Assembly (NCBI GenBank): GCA_905221605.1 | Contig: CAJNDS010002603.1 | Location: forward strand, 250,001-314,000 | From: Symbiodinium natans | Taxonomy: Eukaryota; Sar; Dinophyceae; Suessiales; Symbiodiniaceae | Reading direction: 5' to 3' | Length of the DNA: 64,000 nt | Shown: piece by piece, positions 54,982 through 63,876 of the stretch | Position numbering within the stretch: the stretch's first letter is position 1 | Layout of the letters: every line of letters begins with the position of its first letter | Position numbers and translations under genes: made by a program | The notes under the pieces: model-generated | Seen by the model: the letters and a program-made list of their open reading frames with translations, nothing else | Databases searched by the model: none | Told to the model about the DNA's origin: nothing

Positions 54982-55211
54982 AGAGCAAACCAAACAAAGA
55001 GAGACTAACGGGGGTAGCGAAGGCGTGAGGGGGCCTAACCTTCCCGCACCGGTGCCGCCATACGTCCCGACCTACCAGTCTGTGATACCTACGCGACTCC
55101 CTCGTGCGGGTTGACTTCTACCTCGAGGGTGGCCACGGAGCTCACCGGCAACCGCTGCTGCGACTTGGGCTGCCGGCGGACGAGTGGAGTGAGCACGCCC
55201 CCGCCGACGGC

Positions 55212-56220
55212 ATGAACACTGGTGGAGAAGGGCGGGATCGTCCTGCATCCGCGGGGCACAAGCGCAAAGGAGGGGGGGCCATCAACCTGGACGACGACCT
55301 CCCGGGGGCCATCTCGCAGACCGAGACAGAGGTGTTCCCCACCCCCCCGGATCTTCCCGTCAACAGCCTCAGCATCGCGGACGTTAAGACGGCCTTGCGA
55401 GTGGAGGTCCAGGGTTTCTTGGGCGAACTTCGTGGAGTCATGGGGGGCATGGAGAAGCGCCTCACAGACAGCATGGAGACCAAGATGGCCGCGGTGCATA
55501 CCCGACTAGACGATGTACAAGAACAGGCCAAAAAGCAAGGGGATGCCCTTGCAAGTCTGGAGGCCAGGGTGCTTCAACTCGAAAATGGGGGGGGTTTCTT
55601 CGACGACGGCTACCGGCACGGCAAGTACCTCGGGGTCCAACACGCGAAGACGCGCCATCGTCCTGGGGGGCTACGACCGAGACACTCCTCGTGAAACCCT
55701 ACTGGCGGAGCTCTCCTCGCAGGTGGCCAAACTACAGCTTGATTTCGATCCGTCGACTATGTTCGCCACGGGGATAAGGAGGGGCACTGCCATCGTGCCC
55801 ATGCATCCAAAAGAGGGGGAGAACGAGAAGGACACCAGTGAGCGCTTTGCAAAAGTCCTGAAGCAGATTCGTGAGGCGGACATTGAAGTGGGTGTCAGAG
55901 AGGATGGGAAACCACGACTCCTTTGGGCGGCCTGGAGCAAGACTCAGGAGCAACGACAGCGTTCGGCCTATGCGGGAAAGGTGAAGCGGCTCTTGCTGAC
56001 CTTGGACAAGGAGGCCCAGGTGGAGTGTGAGTGGTCGTCGGGGACAGTGTGGTTGGGAGGAACGAGGGTGGCTTCGGCTACGACAGCGGGGCCCTTGGCG
56101 AAAGAGACGCACACCACAAAGTTCGGCTGGCTGGACGTTCAGAAGATCGCGGAGAAGCTAGGCAAGGAGAGGAAGGAGATCGAGGACCCGTGGGGGGACC
56201 TCGAGGCCCAGCTTCGCTGA
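55212..56220 (+). pseudogene. LINE ORF1: coiled coil plus RRM-like region, frameshifted
   Basis: ORF1 proteins of LINEs bind the element RNA. From ATG 55,212 the first frame gives a polar N-terminus, an acidic patch (INLDDDLPG) and a coiled-coil-like part (MEKRLTDSMETKMAAVHTRL, LEARVLQLENG). At a run of eight G (55,587-55,594) the meaningful frame changes; the first frame ends at 55,694, while the second carries RRAIVLGGYDRDTPRETLL and continues to TGA 56,218-56,220. The second part resembles an RRM-like fold followed by a basic C-terminal region. Either a mutation or a programmed shift at the G run. No CCHC zinc knuckle seen. Confidence 0.6.
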
Positions 56221-59200
56221 AAAGTTCCGCTCGAGTTTCACCACCATCTCAGAACATGGAACGTGGGGGGCTTGGACGCTGAAGGCGACCTCGTTGACTG
56301 CCTCATGGCCACGTCTGAGGGGGACCAGCTGGAATTCATTCTTTTGCAAGAAATACCGCAACCGAAAGGGGGAACTCCCTCTACTGCAAGTATGACTGCG
56401 AGCACAAAGGGGCCGCGACCTTTGGACAAGAACGTCCCTGGCTTGGGGGAGGAGCACTGTCTAGCACAAACTCTGCAAAACCACTTCCTCATCCAAGCTT
56501 GGACGCCGGCTGACTGGAGAAGCACTGGTGTACTACTTCGCCAACGAGACATGTATGGATCGCACACCATTCAAGCCCATGGGGGGAGTCTGGGTCTCAC
56601 GTGGGCCAAAGTCCGACATGCGTCACTTGGGGTGGTGGGGTTAGTCTCCTGCCACCTGCCGCATTGGGCTACTACACAACAAGCTGCGGAACTGCTGCGC
56701 AACTGGAAGGTGGCCATGAATCCGCTGCATGGGCTTCATCGCCTCATCTGCGGGGGGGACTTCAACGAGACCTTGGTGATGGTGGACGGCGATGGCATCT
56801 TCAGGGGGGCCACCGCGAGGGGCGAGCTCGTGGCTTCGTTCCTCCAAGAACTAGGCCTCAGATCAGCGGAGACAACATGGACCGAGCCGACCTACCATCC
56901 ATATAACCGTGCTATGCAATCCCGGCGCCTAGACTACATCTTCGTGAAGGGGATCAACGTGGCGGCTGCTGGGGTGGCAATCGGCTCAAGACACGAGATT
57001 TCTTCAGACCACGACGCGCTGGAGCTTCAGGTGGTCCAACTGCCGCAACATGCTGACCTCAGGCCGCACAAACTTCGCAAGGGGGTGCCAGTGACGCCTG
57101 ACAAAGCCAAAGAAGTGCTCCGGAAGCGACAACCTCCTCCTGCGCGGGAAGGTTTTCTCCTCAGCGCCGTGGCGGAGCTCTCGCAGCATCTCATTGTGCC
57201 CAAGAGTTCCAAACGATTTCAGGAGAGTCAACACCTGGTGCGTTTGCGACAAGCAGCGCAACAAGCGCGCGGAGGGGCTGCCAGAGCGCTCTGGAAAGAG
57301 GTCCACTCTGTCAGAAAAAGCGAGAAGCGGAAGTGGCTTAAGCATCTCACCTTCTGGGCGACCAGAGGAGACTGGGGGGCTTGGAAGAAGCTCTTTGGCA
57401 CGGGCCCTCGCAGACTTTGGGAGCCCGCCCTGGTTCAACGCTACGAGAACTGGCAGCAAAGCATGACCGAGTACATGGAAGGCATTTTCTTTCGGGACTC
57501 GCACGCAGAGAATGAGGAAGCGAGAGATGCAACACGCCTTCAGCTTGCGATGCTCCCGGGGGAGTTCCACGCTTTCTCCATGGAAGAGATCCACAGTGTC
57601 ATGGCAAAATGGAAATCGGGGCGAGCAGCGGGACCGGATGGCATCACCTACGAGGCACTACGAATCATCCTGAAGGACGACACCTGGGGGGCCTTTGTGT
57701 TGGAGGAGCTCAATGATTTCCTCAAGCTGGGGTTCACCACATCGGATCTCTACGGCACCTCCACCTTCATGCTGGCCAAGAAGAGGGAGCCAGGCGAGTG
57801 GGGCGATTTGAGGCCCATCACGCTTTCCTCGGCTTTGCTGAAGCTCTTGAGCCAGCTCACACTGAAAAGGGTGACCCACCTGTTGGGGACCGCTAACGAC
57901 CTACAATGGGCGGCGCCGTCGAAACAGCCCCTGGAGCTCGCCCTGGGACTGGGGCGCATGCTTCGACTCTGTAGAGAATGGAAGCAGGAGGCCTTTCTCG
58001 TGAAGATTGACGTCAGAAAGGCTTTCGACAGCGTCAAGCTTCCTCGGCTTTTGCGGCTGATAAGACGCAAGCTCGTGGGGCGACCCAAGGAGGGGCGCTT
58101 GCTCACTGAGATGGTCTGCCACTTGGGGATCAATATAGAGTTCCTGGACCAACGCATCCCGATTCGGCAAAGCAATGGCGTCAAGCAGGGGGCCCCCGAG
58201 TCCCCAGTGCTCTTCGCGGCGCTCATTGCAGAGCTTGCGGATGAGGTGGCCACTGAATTGGGCATGGCGTTGCCACATGAAGAGCCAGGGTGGGAAATGC
58301 CCTTCAACCTGGCGGCCTTCGCGGATGACATGTACCTCTGGCATTTTTGCCTTCGTCGACTACAAGAGCTGCTGACCATGGTAGAGAACAAGGCGGCGGA
58401 GAACGGTCTCCAATTCCAGGGGGACAAAACCTCGGTCCTGACCAGCGTGGAAGATGATGCCCGTACCCTCACCATTGGGGGCAAACAGGTCAAGTTCCTG
58501 CCGCCGGGGTCCCTCGTTCGAGTTCTCGGCACACAACAAGGCTTCAAACGGGGGGCCGCGGATGTTGCTGCAGAGGTCAATGCCAAGATGCGGCAAGTCT
58601 TTTGGGCCCACAAGGCAGTGTTTGCAGGCAGGATGCCCCTCACCTGCAAATGGGAAGCCTTTCATGCGGTGGTCCGAGGGTCTGGCCTGTGGCAAGCGGC
58701 GGCATTGCCGCCGTGTCGCAACCTTTTGGCGGCCCTTAACACGCAGCAACTGCGCTTTGTCCGGGTGATGGCCGGGTTGCGGCGAAAGCAGGGGGAGCCT
58801 TTCGTCGACTATGAGATGCGCAGCCTCAGGGTGTCGCGCGCTCGGCTACACCTACATGGACAGGAACGCTACTCCACGTACGTCCTTCGCCAAGCGTGGA
58901 GGTTGTTCGGCCATATCGCCAGACAAAATAGCAGGGCCAAACAACTGCTCAGATGGAGGGGGCCAGTCTGGTGGAAAGCGGAGCAATGCAAACGAGGGGG
59001 CCATCGTCACCCGGGAAGATACAATGCTGGGATGGAGATCCAGAATGACTTCAACACCTTCCTGGGGGTCGATGACTGGATGGAAGTTGCTCAAGATCGT
59101 CAAAGATGGAGAAGCCTTGAAGTTCCCTGGGTCAAGTCCCAGGACCTACCATGGTGCACGCACGCGCAAGCATCTCTCGAAGCCGAATCTGGTGAACAAG

Positions 59201-59364
59201 ACGATGTACGTCTAGCAGCGCAGCTACGAATACAGAACCTCATGCCTAACAGAAAGAAGCGCAAAAGAAAGAAGACGGGGGCCAAAGCCACCAAACGACG
59301 AGTGAAGCAGCGGGCCACCGCTGCACAGCCGTCTCAGCTCATGCTGTCAAATGGGGGCCGCTGA
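56221..59364 (+). CDS. LINE ORF2: apurinic-type endonuclease plus reverse transcriptase
   Basis: The frame is continuous with ORF1 after the TGA at 56,218-56,220. It opens FHHHLRTWNVGGLDAEGD, the usual start of an AP-like endonuclease; the catalytic motifs LLQEI (56,341), GGDFNE (56,754), RRLDYIF (56,920) and SSDHDALEL (57,004) follow. Reverse transcriptase motifs: GRAAGPDGITYEAL (57,619), FLVKIDVRKAFDSV (57,995), NGVKQGAPESPVLF (58,174) and AFADDMYLW (58,316), with FADD at the metal-binding site. The C-terminal part has Trp-rich segments and a basic tail (KKRKRKKTGAKATKRR), no RNase H. First ATG in frame is 56,305, inside the endonuclease, so translation probably needs stop readthrough or re-initiation. 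The frame is intact for about 1,047 codons, suggesting recent activity. Confidence 0.9.
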   Translation, partial: KVPLEFHHHLRTWNVGGLDAEGDLVDCLMATSEGDQLEFILLQEIPQPKGGTPSTASMTASTKGPRPLDKNVPGLGEEHCLAQTLQNHFLIQAWTPADWRSTGVLLRQRDMYGSHTIQAHGGSLGLTWAKVRHASLGVVGLVSCHLPHWATTQQAAELLRNWKVAMNPLHGLHRLICGGDFNETLVMVDGDGIFRGATARGELVASFLQELGLRSAETTWTEPTYHPYNRAMQSRRLDYIFVKGINVAAAGVAIGSRHEISSDHDALELQVVQLPQHADLRPHKLRKGVPVTPDKAKEVLRKRQPPPAREGFLLSAVAELSQHLIVPKSSKRFQESQHLVRLRQAAQQARGGAARALWKEVHSVRKSEKRKWLKHLTFWATRGDWGAWKKLFGTGPRRLWEPALVQRYENWQQSMTEYMEGIFFRDSHAENEEARDATRLQLAMLPGEFHAFSMEEIHSVMAKWKSGRAAGPDGITYEALRIILKDDTWGAFVLEELNDFLKLGFTTSDLYGTSTFMLAKKREPGEWGDLRPITLSSALLKLLSQLTLKRVTHLLGTANDLQWAAPSKQPLELALGLGRMLRLCREWKQEAFLVKIDVRKAFDSVKLPRLLRLIRRKLVGRPKEGRLLTEMVCHLGINIEFLDQRIPIRQSNGVKQGAPESPVLFAALIAELADEVATELGMALPHEEPGWEMPFNLAAFADDMYLWHFCLRRLQELLTMVENKAAENGLQFQGDKTSVLTSVEDDARTLTIGGKQVKFLPPGSLVRVLGTQQGFKRGAADVAAEVNAKMRQVFWAHKAVFAGRMPLTCKWEAFHAVVRGSGLWQAAALPPCRNLLAALNTQQLRFVRVMAGLRRKQGEPFVDYEMRSLRVSRARLHLHGQERYSTYVLRQAWRLFGHIARQNSRAKQLLRWRGPVWWKAEQCKRGGHRHPGRYNAGMEIQNDFNTFLGVDDWMEVAQDRQRWRSLEVPWVKSQDLPWCTHAQASLEAESGEQDDVRLAAQLRIQNLMPNRKKRKRKKTGAKATKRRVKQRATAAQPSQLMLSNGGR

Positions 59365-59598
59365 GACAAGCAAGGGAGGGCCCTTAGCTCTCCGGTGCAA
59401 AGCAGAGGGACCTCCGTAGGAGACCCCCCACCCCCTTTTTCAAGGTTGCGGCAGCGATCAGCGAATGACGACTCATGAAGAGCCTGAAAGCCATGGTCGT
59501 TGAAAAGATCTTCCCGTTTTTGGTTGTCCCGAGCACCCTAGCAGTCTTGTCGTTTTAGCCCTTGAGTGCCGTCATGCAGAGAACGTGATGTCGACACA
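59365..59598 (+). other. Spacer between ORF2 and ORF3
   Basis: Contains several G runs and a C run (59,426-59,436). No SL relic, A-rich tail or inverted repeat that would mark an element boundary. Confidence 0.6.
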
Positions 59599-62500
59599 AT
59601 GGGGGACCAGCACGCCGCCTACCCCGCAGCCGTCTCAGCCCAGCTCTTGCTCCTGCCCCTGACGTACCTCCACAACCTCAGCCACAGCGCCGTCATGGGG
59701 GCGCTCCCGACGTGGCTGCTGCTGACCTTGGTCGCGACAGTGAAGGGGGGCCAGTGGAGCATTTGGAACTGGGACGACGAGTGGAGCGATGCAACGACTC
59801 TGGGGGGGCCACATGACCGCCAACGACAAGGACACCAACAGGAGAGCTGGAGGGACGAGGAAGAAGCACTTCATGAAGGTCTTCCGCTTCGTGAACGACG
59901 AGGGGGCCAACAGACGAGTGCTGAACCGACGCAAGCAGTTCCTGCTGAAGCTGACAGGGACTACGAGGCTGACCCGGGGGGTATGCCCCCCCCGGGAGGT
60001 CCTCAGCGACTACGACACGATCCTGCACTACCTCAACCACGGCGCCTACCTGACCAAGAGGGGGGACAAACGTTACTACCACACGATCCTGCACTACCTC
60101 AACCACGGCGCCTACCTGACCAAGAAGGGGGACAAACGGTTCAGGAGGGGGAGTATGTGGCTGAGATGGACGAGACACAACCTGCACGAGCGCCGCGAGA
60201 GCAAGCAGAAGCTCGTGAAGGAGAGGACGACTGGGAAGACTGGGGCCAATGGTGGGAACAGCTACGTGGTGTAGGTCGTGAACAACCGCAGCGAGGGCGA
60301 CAACATGCTCGTCGACAACCTGACCGAGACCCCGCCACAAACACGGAGCCGCAAGAAAGTCAGAGTCGGACAGCCGACTACCCCAACACGGCTGAGTGGA
60401 ACTGGCGAGAGTGGGGAGCACGCGACCGTCCTCAACATGAAGAAGATGGCCAGTGGGCTTCGAGACCGTGGAGGGCAACGAGGTGGAGATGGTGGGCGTA
60501 CCGAGCAGGAGACGCCTGGTTCGAAGTTCAGCTGAGGGACTGGAGAGAGGAGCGTCGGGAACGGGAAGAACAACAACAAGGATGGGCGCCCCACACGGAG
60601 GGCGACGCCGATACTAACGACCAACCCTACAACCCGGAGCTTCACGCGTGGAACCCAGGGCCAGGGGGCCCTCAACTACAACATGATGGAGGGGGCCATT
60701 CTGAACATCGAGAAGAAGCTGGAGCCTATGACCCGACCTTGCACGCCTGGAACCCGGGGCAGAGGCAGGCAGAGGACAACGCCGACAACCAGGTCAACAC
60801 ACAACACCAGGATCCGGGCGCGCAAGCCTGGAATCCTGGACAAGCACAAGGGGGAACCGAAGAGCACGAGCAAAATGACGACAATGGGGTCCAGTACGTG
60901 GAGACGGACGACACTGACGCCGAGACCAAGAGACGAGAATGGGAGGCATACCTGGCACAGAGGGGGCAGCAGCCCTCAGAAGGGGGGCCGCCGCAAGAGA
61001 TGCCGCCGTGGTTTGGGGTGGCAAAACAGGAGGTGGAGGCCGCGCCGCAGGACATTAACCCGCCGGGATATCCGCCCACAGCACGACGACGAGTTCGCTA
61101 CATGACGCAGGAGGCCATGGAAGCACTACGAGCCCGACCCTACAGACTACGCTGGCAAAATGAGAGACGCCGCTACACAGGGAGCCTCGGCACTGAGAAG
61201 ACAAAGGGGGTACGCCTGGGCGCAAACCCCGGGACGGTGGATAGCAGAAACAACCCTGCCCTACATGGCCAAGCACCTGGTTCTGGCTCGTCTTCGTCGT
61301 CTACCGCGGGCACCCAACCACAATGGCATGGGTGGTCGTCATGGAGTTCCTGGACAACGGGGGGGCGATCTGGATCCAAACATAGTGGAGGACAAGGGCC
61401 AGTGCGACAGGAGCGCAAGGCCCGACAGTGGGCCGACTGGCAGCAGTGGGAGCAAGCGTGGCACAGCGAATGGAGCAAGCAAGTGCGACACAGTGGAGGG
61501 CTCCCAGCCGAGGGGGCAGCAGAAGAGTGGGCCAGTCTTCTCAATCGCCACCGACATCGTCCTACACCCCCACATGGGGAGACAGAGGAAGCCATGGATG
61601 GTGGAGAGGCCAATGTGCCACGGGGGACCGACCACGAAGCCCAACCTAGCGGACACACACTCCAAGCTGGCGAACCAGACGAAACTCCGGGGTCACAGAC
61701 ACAGGAACAATGCCATGAACCGGAGGGGCAACCCGACCTGGTGGAGGAGGCTGAGGACATCATCGACACCCTCCTGGACAACCTGCGCCAGCAAACCGGG
61801 GGGGAACACGATGAAGAGCAAGACCATGCGACCCTCCTCCAGCACACGATGGACCCTGAGCACGGCGACGTCAAGGACAACGAGGGGGAAGGCAAGCTCT
61901 ACGTGCTCCACAACGTCGCCGACGACCCGCAGCAAGGAGACGAGGTGGCCTGGGTCCAAGGAAGAAAGAGAAAGAGGAGCGACAGGGACCCGGAGAACCA
62001 CACGGACCATGGCGACGGCAAGAACGAGGAGGAGACAGAGGACGCGCGTGAAGAATGTAGGGGGCCGCCCGCCAATGCGGCCACGAACATGGACAAGGAG
62101 GGGGCCGACGTTGACCTGGAGGAGCAAAGGAGAGTCGAAAACGAGACAGAAGAAGAACGAGCGCTACAAGAGGAGTTCGAACAAGACCGAGCACTACACG
62201 AAGAATGGGTCCAGAAAACGATCGACGACTACTTCGCGGACGTGGAGGAGGAGCAGCCGGGGCCGAGCCAACTAAGACCAGGACGAAGACAAGAAGAGGG
62301 GGTCAAGCGTCATGTTGAAGCCGTTACTGCGGCCTTTGGCAGATGGTCGCAAGGCACCGCGGCAGGGGGGGGCCTCGAAATTGAGGGGGACAGCATCCGG
62401 GAGGTCCTGACCCACATCCTCAACCTGCACCCGCTGATGGCAGAGGATGGGGAGGCGCCTACGCCGCACCTCACCCTCCTATACCAGATCCTGGCGACAT

Positions 62501-63465
62501 GGGCAAGGTCCAAGACGGAGCTAGTCCAGCAAGACACCGAGACCGTGGTGCGCATCTGGCAGGGGTACCTCGAGGGGCTCCGGGCCGCCATGGGGTCGAG
62601 CCTGGCAGAGACAGCAGCACCAGCTGGCAGACGAACGGACGAGGGAGGCCAACTACGCATGTTCAACCTGACGGAGGAGGAGGACAAGCCCGAGCCGGAG
62701 AACCGACACGAGCTGGAGGACCAGGACAAGGGGCATGACGAGAACGCTGAGCAGAAGAACGACGAGGACATGGATGAGAATGAGAACCACACCACGGACG
62801 AGGAGGTCCTGGAGCTGACAGAAGGGGGACCACAACAGGAGCCGACTGAACAACTTGAGAGACACAGTATATGGACGGCGCCACCAGGGGGACCACCACA
62901 ACCGACAAGACCCCGCAGGGGGGCCAGGCCGTGGCCGAACTGCCTCCTACGACCGGGACACCGCCCGCTCAAGCGAGGGGAGACCTTTAACTACGGCAAC
63001 TTCCTCCAGGAGGTGACGGAATGGAGACGGCTGGCTGCGCTCCGTGAGGGGCAAAAGGCCACCTTGGGGACTACACCGACCTCGACCTCGATGAGCGCCG
63101 TGTCGCCGTCGTCTCGCCATGTGGAGCCGAAAGACCCACAACTGGGGGACCTTCCACAAGGGGGCCGCGAGGGACAGGGTGACACAACGATGGCTACTTC
63201 GACCTCTACTCCGGCAAGTTCAACGTCGCCGAAGGACCCACAACTGGAGGGCCTTCCGCAAGGGGGCCAGGAGGGGCTGTACGACACAACGCTGGCTACT
63301 TCGACCTCTACTCCGGCAAGCTCAACGTCGCCCTTGGGGCTGGGGGCTTCGTGGAACCTTCCGACGGAGGGCCTCTGTCAGGGGGTCCCTGACACACAGT
63401 TGGATGAGCCACACATTGACGATGAAGACCAAGACGATGCTTCCCAGGGAGGGCAACTTGAGTGA
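59599..63465 (+). CDS. LINE-associated ORF3: 1,289-codon acidic, Gln/Trp-rich protein, unknown
   Basis: ATG at 59,599; the frame stays open to TGA 63,463-63,465. In DNA of this composition a stop is expected about every 30 codons, so it must be under selection or recently so. The N-terminus has two hydrophobic segments (AQLLLLPLTYLHNL, ALPTWLLLTLVATV). Then follow Trp/Glu-rich stretches (DDWEDWGQWWEQLRG), a repeated HAWNPG motif (about 60,644, 60,740 and 60,824), a Trp/Ser block (WHGWSSWSSWTTGG), a basic cluster (GRKRKRSDRD) and an acidic helical part. A more ordered region lies at about 62,385-62,610 (IREVLTHILNLHPLMAEDG, ETVVRIWQGYLEGLRAAMG). The end has two 34-codon tandem repeats (TSTPASSTSPKDPQLEGLP). 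I recognise no domain. A structural (gag-like) or host-derived protein are both possible. Confidence 0.65.
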   Translation: MGDQHAAYPAAVSAQLLLLPLTYLHNLSHSAVMGALPTWLLLTLVATVKGGQWSIWNWDDEWSDATTLGGPHDRQRQGHQQESWRDEEEALHEGLPLRERRGGQQTSAEPTQAVPAEADRDYEADPGGMPPPGGPQRLRHDPALPQPRRLPDQEGGQTLLPHDPALPQPRRLPDQEGGQTVQEGEYVAEMDETQPARAPREQAEAREGEDDWEDWGQWWEQLRGVGREQPQRGRQHARRQPDRDPATNTEPQESQSRTADYPNTAEWNWREWGARDRPQHEEDGQWASRPWRATRWRWWAYRAGDAWFEVQLRDWREERREREEQQQGWAPHTEGDADTNDQPYNPELHAWNPGPGGPQLQHDGGGHSEHREEAGAYDPTLHAWNPGQRQAEDNADNQVNTQHQDPGAQAWNPGQAQGGTEEHEQNDDNGVQYVETDDTDAETKRREWEAYLAQRGQQPSEGGPPQEMPPWFGVAKQEVEAAPQDINPPGYPPTARRRVRYMTQEAMEALRARPYRLRWQNERRRYTGSLGTEKTKGVRLGANPGTVDSRNNPALHGQAPGSGSSSSSTAGTQPQWHGWSSWSSWTTGGRSGSKHSGGQGPVRQERKARQWADWQQWEQAWHSEWSKQVRHSGGLPAEGAAEEWASLLNRHRHRPTPPHGETEEAMDGGEANVPRGTDHEAQPSGHTLQAGEPDETPGSQTQEQCHEPEGQPDLVEEAEDIIDTLLDNLRQQTGGEHDEEQDHATLLQHTMDPEHGDVKDNEGEGKLYVLHNVADDPQQGDEVAWVQGRKRKRSDRDPENHTDHGDGKNEEETEDAREECRGPPANAATNMDKEGADVDLEEQRRVENETEEERALQEEFEQDRALHEEWVQKTIDDYFADVEEEQPGPSQLRPGRRQEEGVKRHVEAVTAAFGRWSQGTAAGGGLEIEGDSIREVLTHILNLHPLMAEDGEAPTPHLTLLYQILATWARSKTELVQQDTETVVRIWQGYLEGLRAAMGSSLAETAAPAGRRTDEGGQLRMFNLTEEEDKPEPENRHELEDQDKGHDENAEQKNDEDMDENENHTTDEEVLELTEGGPQQEPTEQLERHSIWTAPPGGPPQPTRPRRGARPWPNCLLRPGHRPLKRGETFNYGNFLQEVTEWRRLAALREGQKATLGTTPTSTSMSAVSPSSRHVEPKDPQLGDLPQGGREGQGDTTMATSTSTPASSTSPKDPQLEGLPQGGQEGLYDTTLATSTSTPASSTSPLGLGASWNLPTEGLCQGVPDTQLDEPHIDDEDQDDASQGGQLE
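60017..60145 (+). repeat. 66-bp tandem duplication within ORF3
   Basis: ACGATCCTGCACTACCTCAA followed by CCACGGCGCCTACCTGACCA occurs at 60,017 and again at 60,083; the period of 66 bp keeps the frame (HDPALPQPRRLPDQEGGQT twice). Confidence 0.95.
63120..63340 (+). repeat. 102-bp tandem repeat at the ORF3 3' end
   Basis: CCCACAACTGG..GACCTTCC, then GACACAACG and CTTCGACCTCTACTCCGGCA, recurs with a period of about 102 bp (34 codons): GACACAAC at 63,181 and 63,283. A third, partial and diverged copy may follow. Confidence 0.9.
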
Positions 63466-63876
63466 GGGGGACCCGTGTAGTGCCTTGTCTTTCTGTAAGA
63501 GGCAACGAAACGCTTCAAACCGCCTTTTGGGGGCCGTCAACGCACGGTGCCCGAAACTTTCACCTCGGACAGAGCAGCGGGCCAGCGTGGCCGGGGTCCT
63601 CTTCGGGGGGCCTCTTCGCTGGGCAGAAGAAGAGAAGAAGTCCCAAATACCGGGCGACACCCGGGGGGCTCGCCCCCATGCCCCAAGAAAGAAACCAAAA
63701 ATCAAATAATAAATTAACAAAGAAAGAAGAAGACGCAACTGAGAGGTGCAACGCGGCAACGCGAGGCGAGACCGGAGAGAGTTTGACTGAACAACATACA
63801 TGTCATCTTTTCTTGACGGCAAACTATGCCGCAGGAACACTGGATCACGGCAGCGCGGCTTCTGAGAATACAAGAG
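63466..63876 (+). other. Retroelement 3' region and remaining intron
   Basis: A G/C-rich part with a possible stem (CACCCGGGGGGCTCGCC near 63,658) leads to an A-rich end (63,688-63,720). The purine-rich AAAGAAAGAAGAAGA follows at 63,719. The intron of the PPR gene then runs to the acceptor CAAGAG at 63,871-63,876. Confidence 0.55.

Larger units (their letters stand above)
54931..63720 (+). mobile_element. LINE-like retroelement with a trans-spliced 5' end and three ORFs
   Basis: The element begins with the SL/relic array, has a short 5' leader, ORF1 (55,212-56,220, frameshifted), ORF2 with endonuclease and reverse transcriptase (56,221-59,364), a 234-bp spacer, ORF3 (59,599-63,465) and a ~250-bp 3' region that ends in an A-rich stretch (63,688-63,720). 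No long terminal repeats and no integrase, so it is non-LTR. It lies inside a PPR-gene intron, in the gene's orientation. AAAGAAAGAA on both sides is a possible target-site duplication but sits in simple repeats. The 3' boundary is approximate. ORF3 could belong to a second, adjacent element; no SL or A-rich end separates it from ORF2. G runs of 5-8 are frequent throughout. Confidence 0.8.

Noticed and set aside
61290-61370. Protein-kinase-like VVVMEFLDNGG in an alternative frame of ORF3
   Set aside because: Only a few residues match, no other kinase motif is nearby, and GTC/GTG repeats make valine-rich matches likely by chance. Kept only as part of the frame-switch finding.
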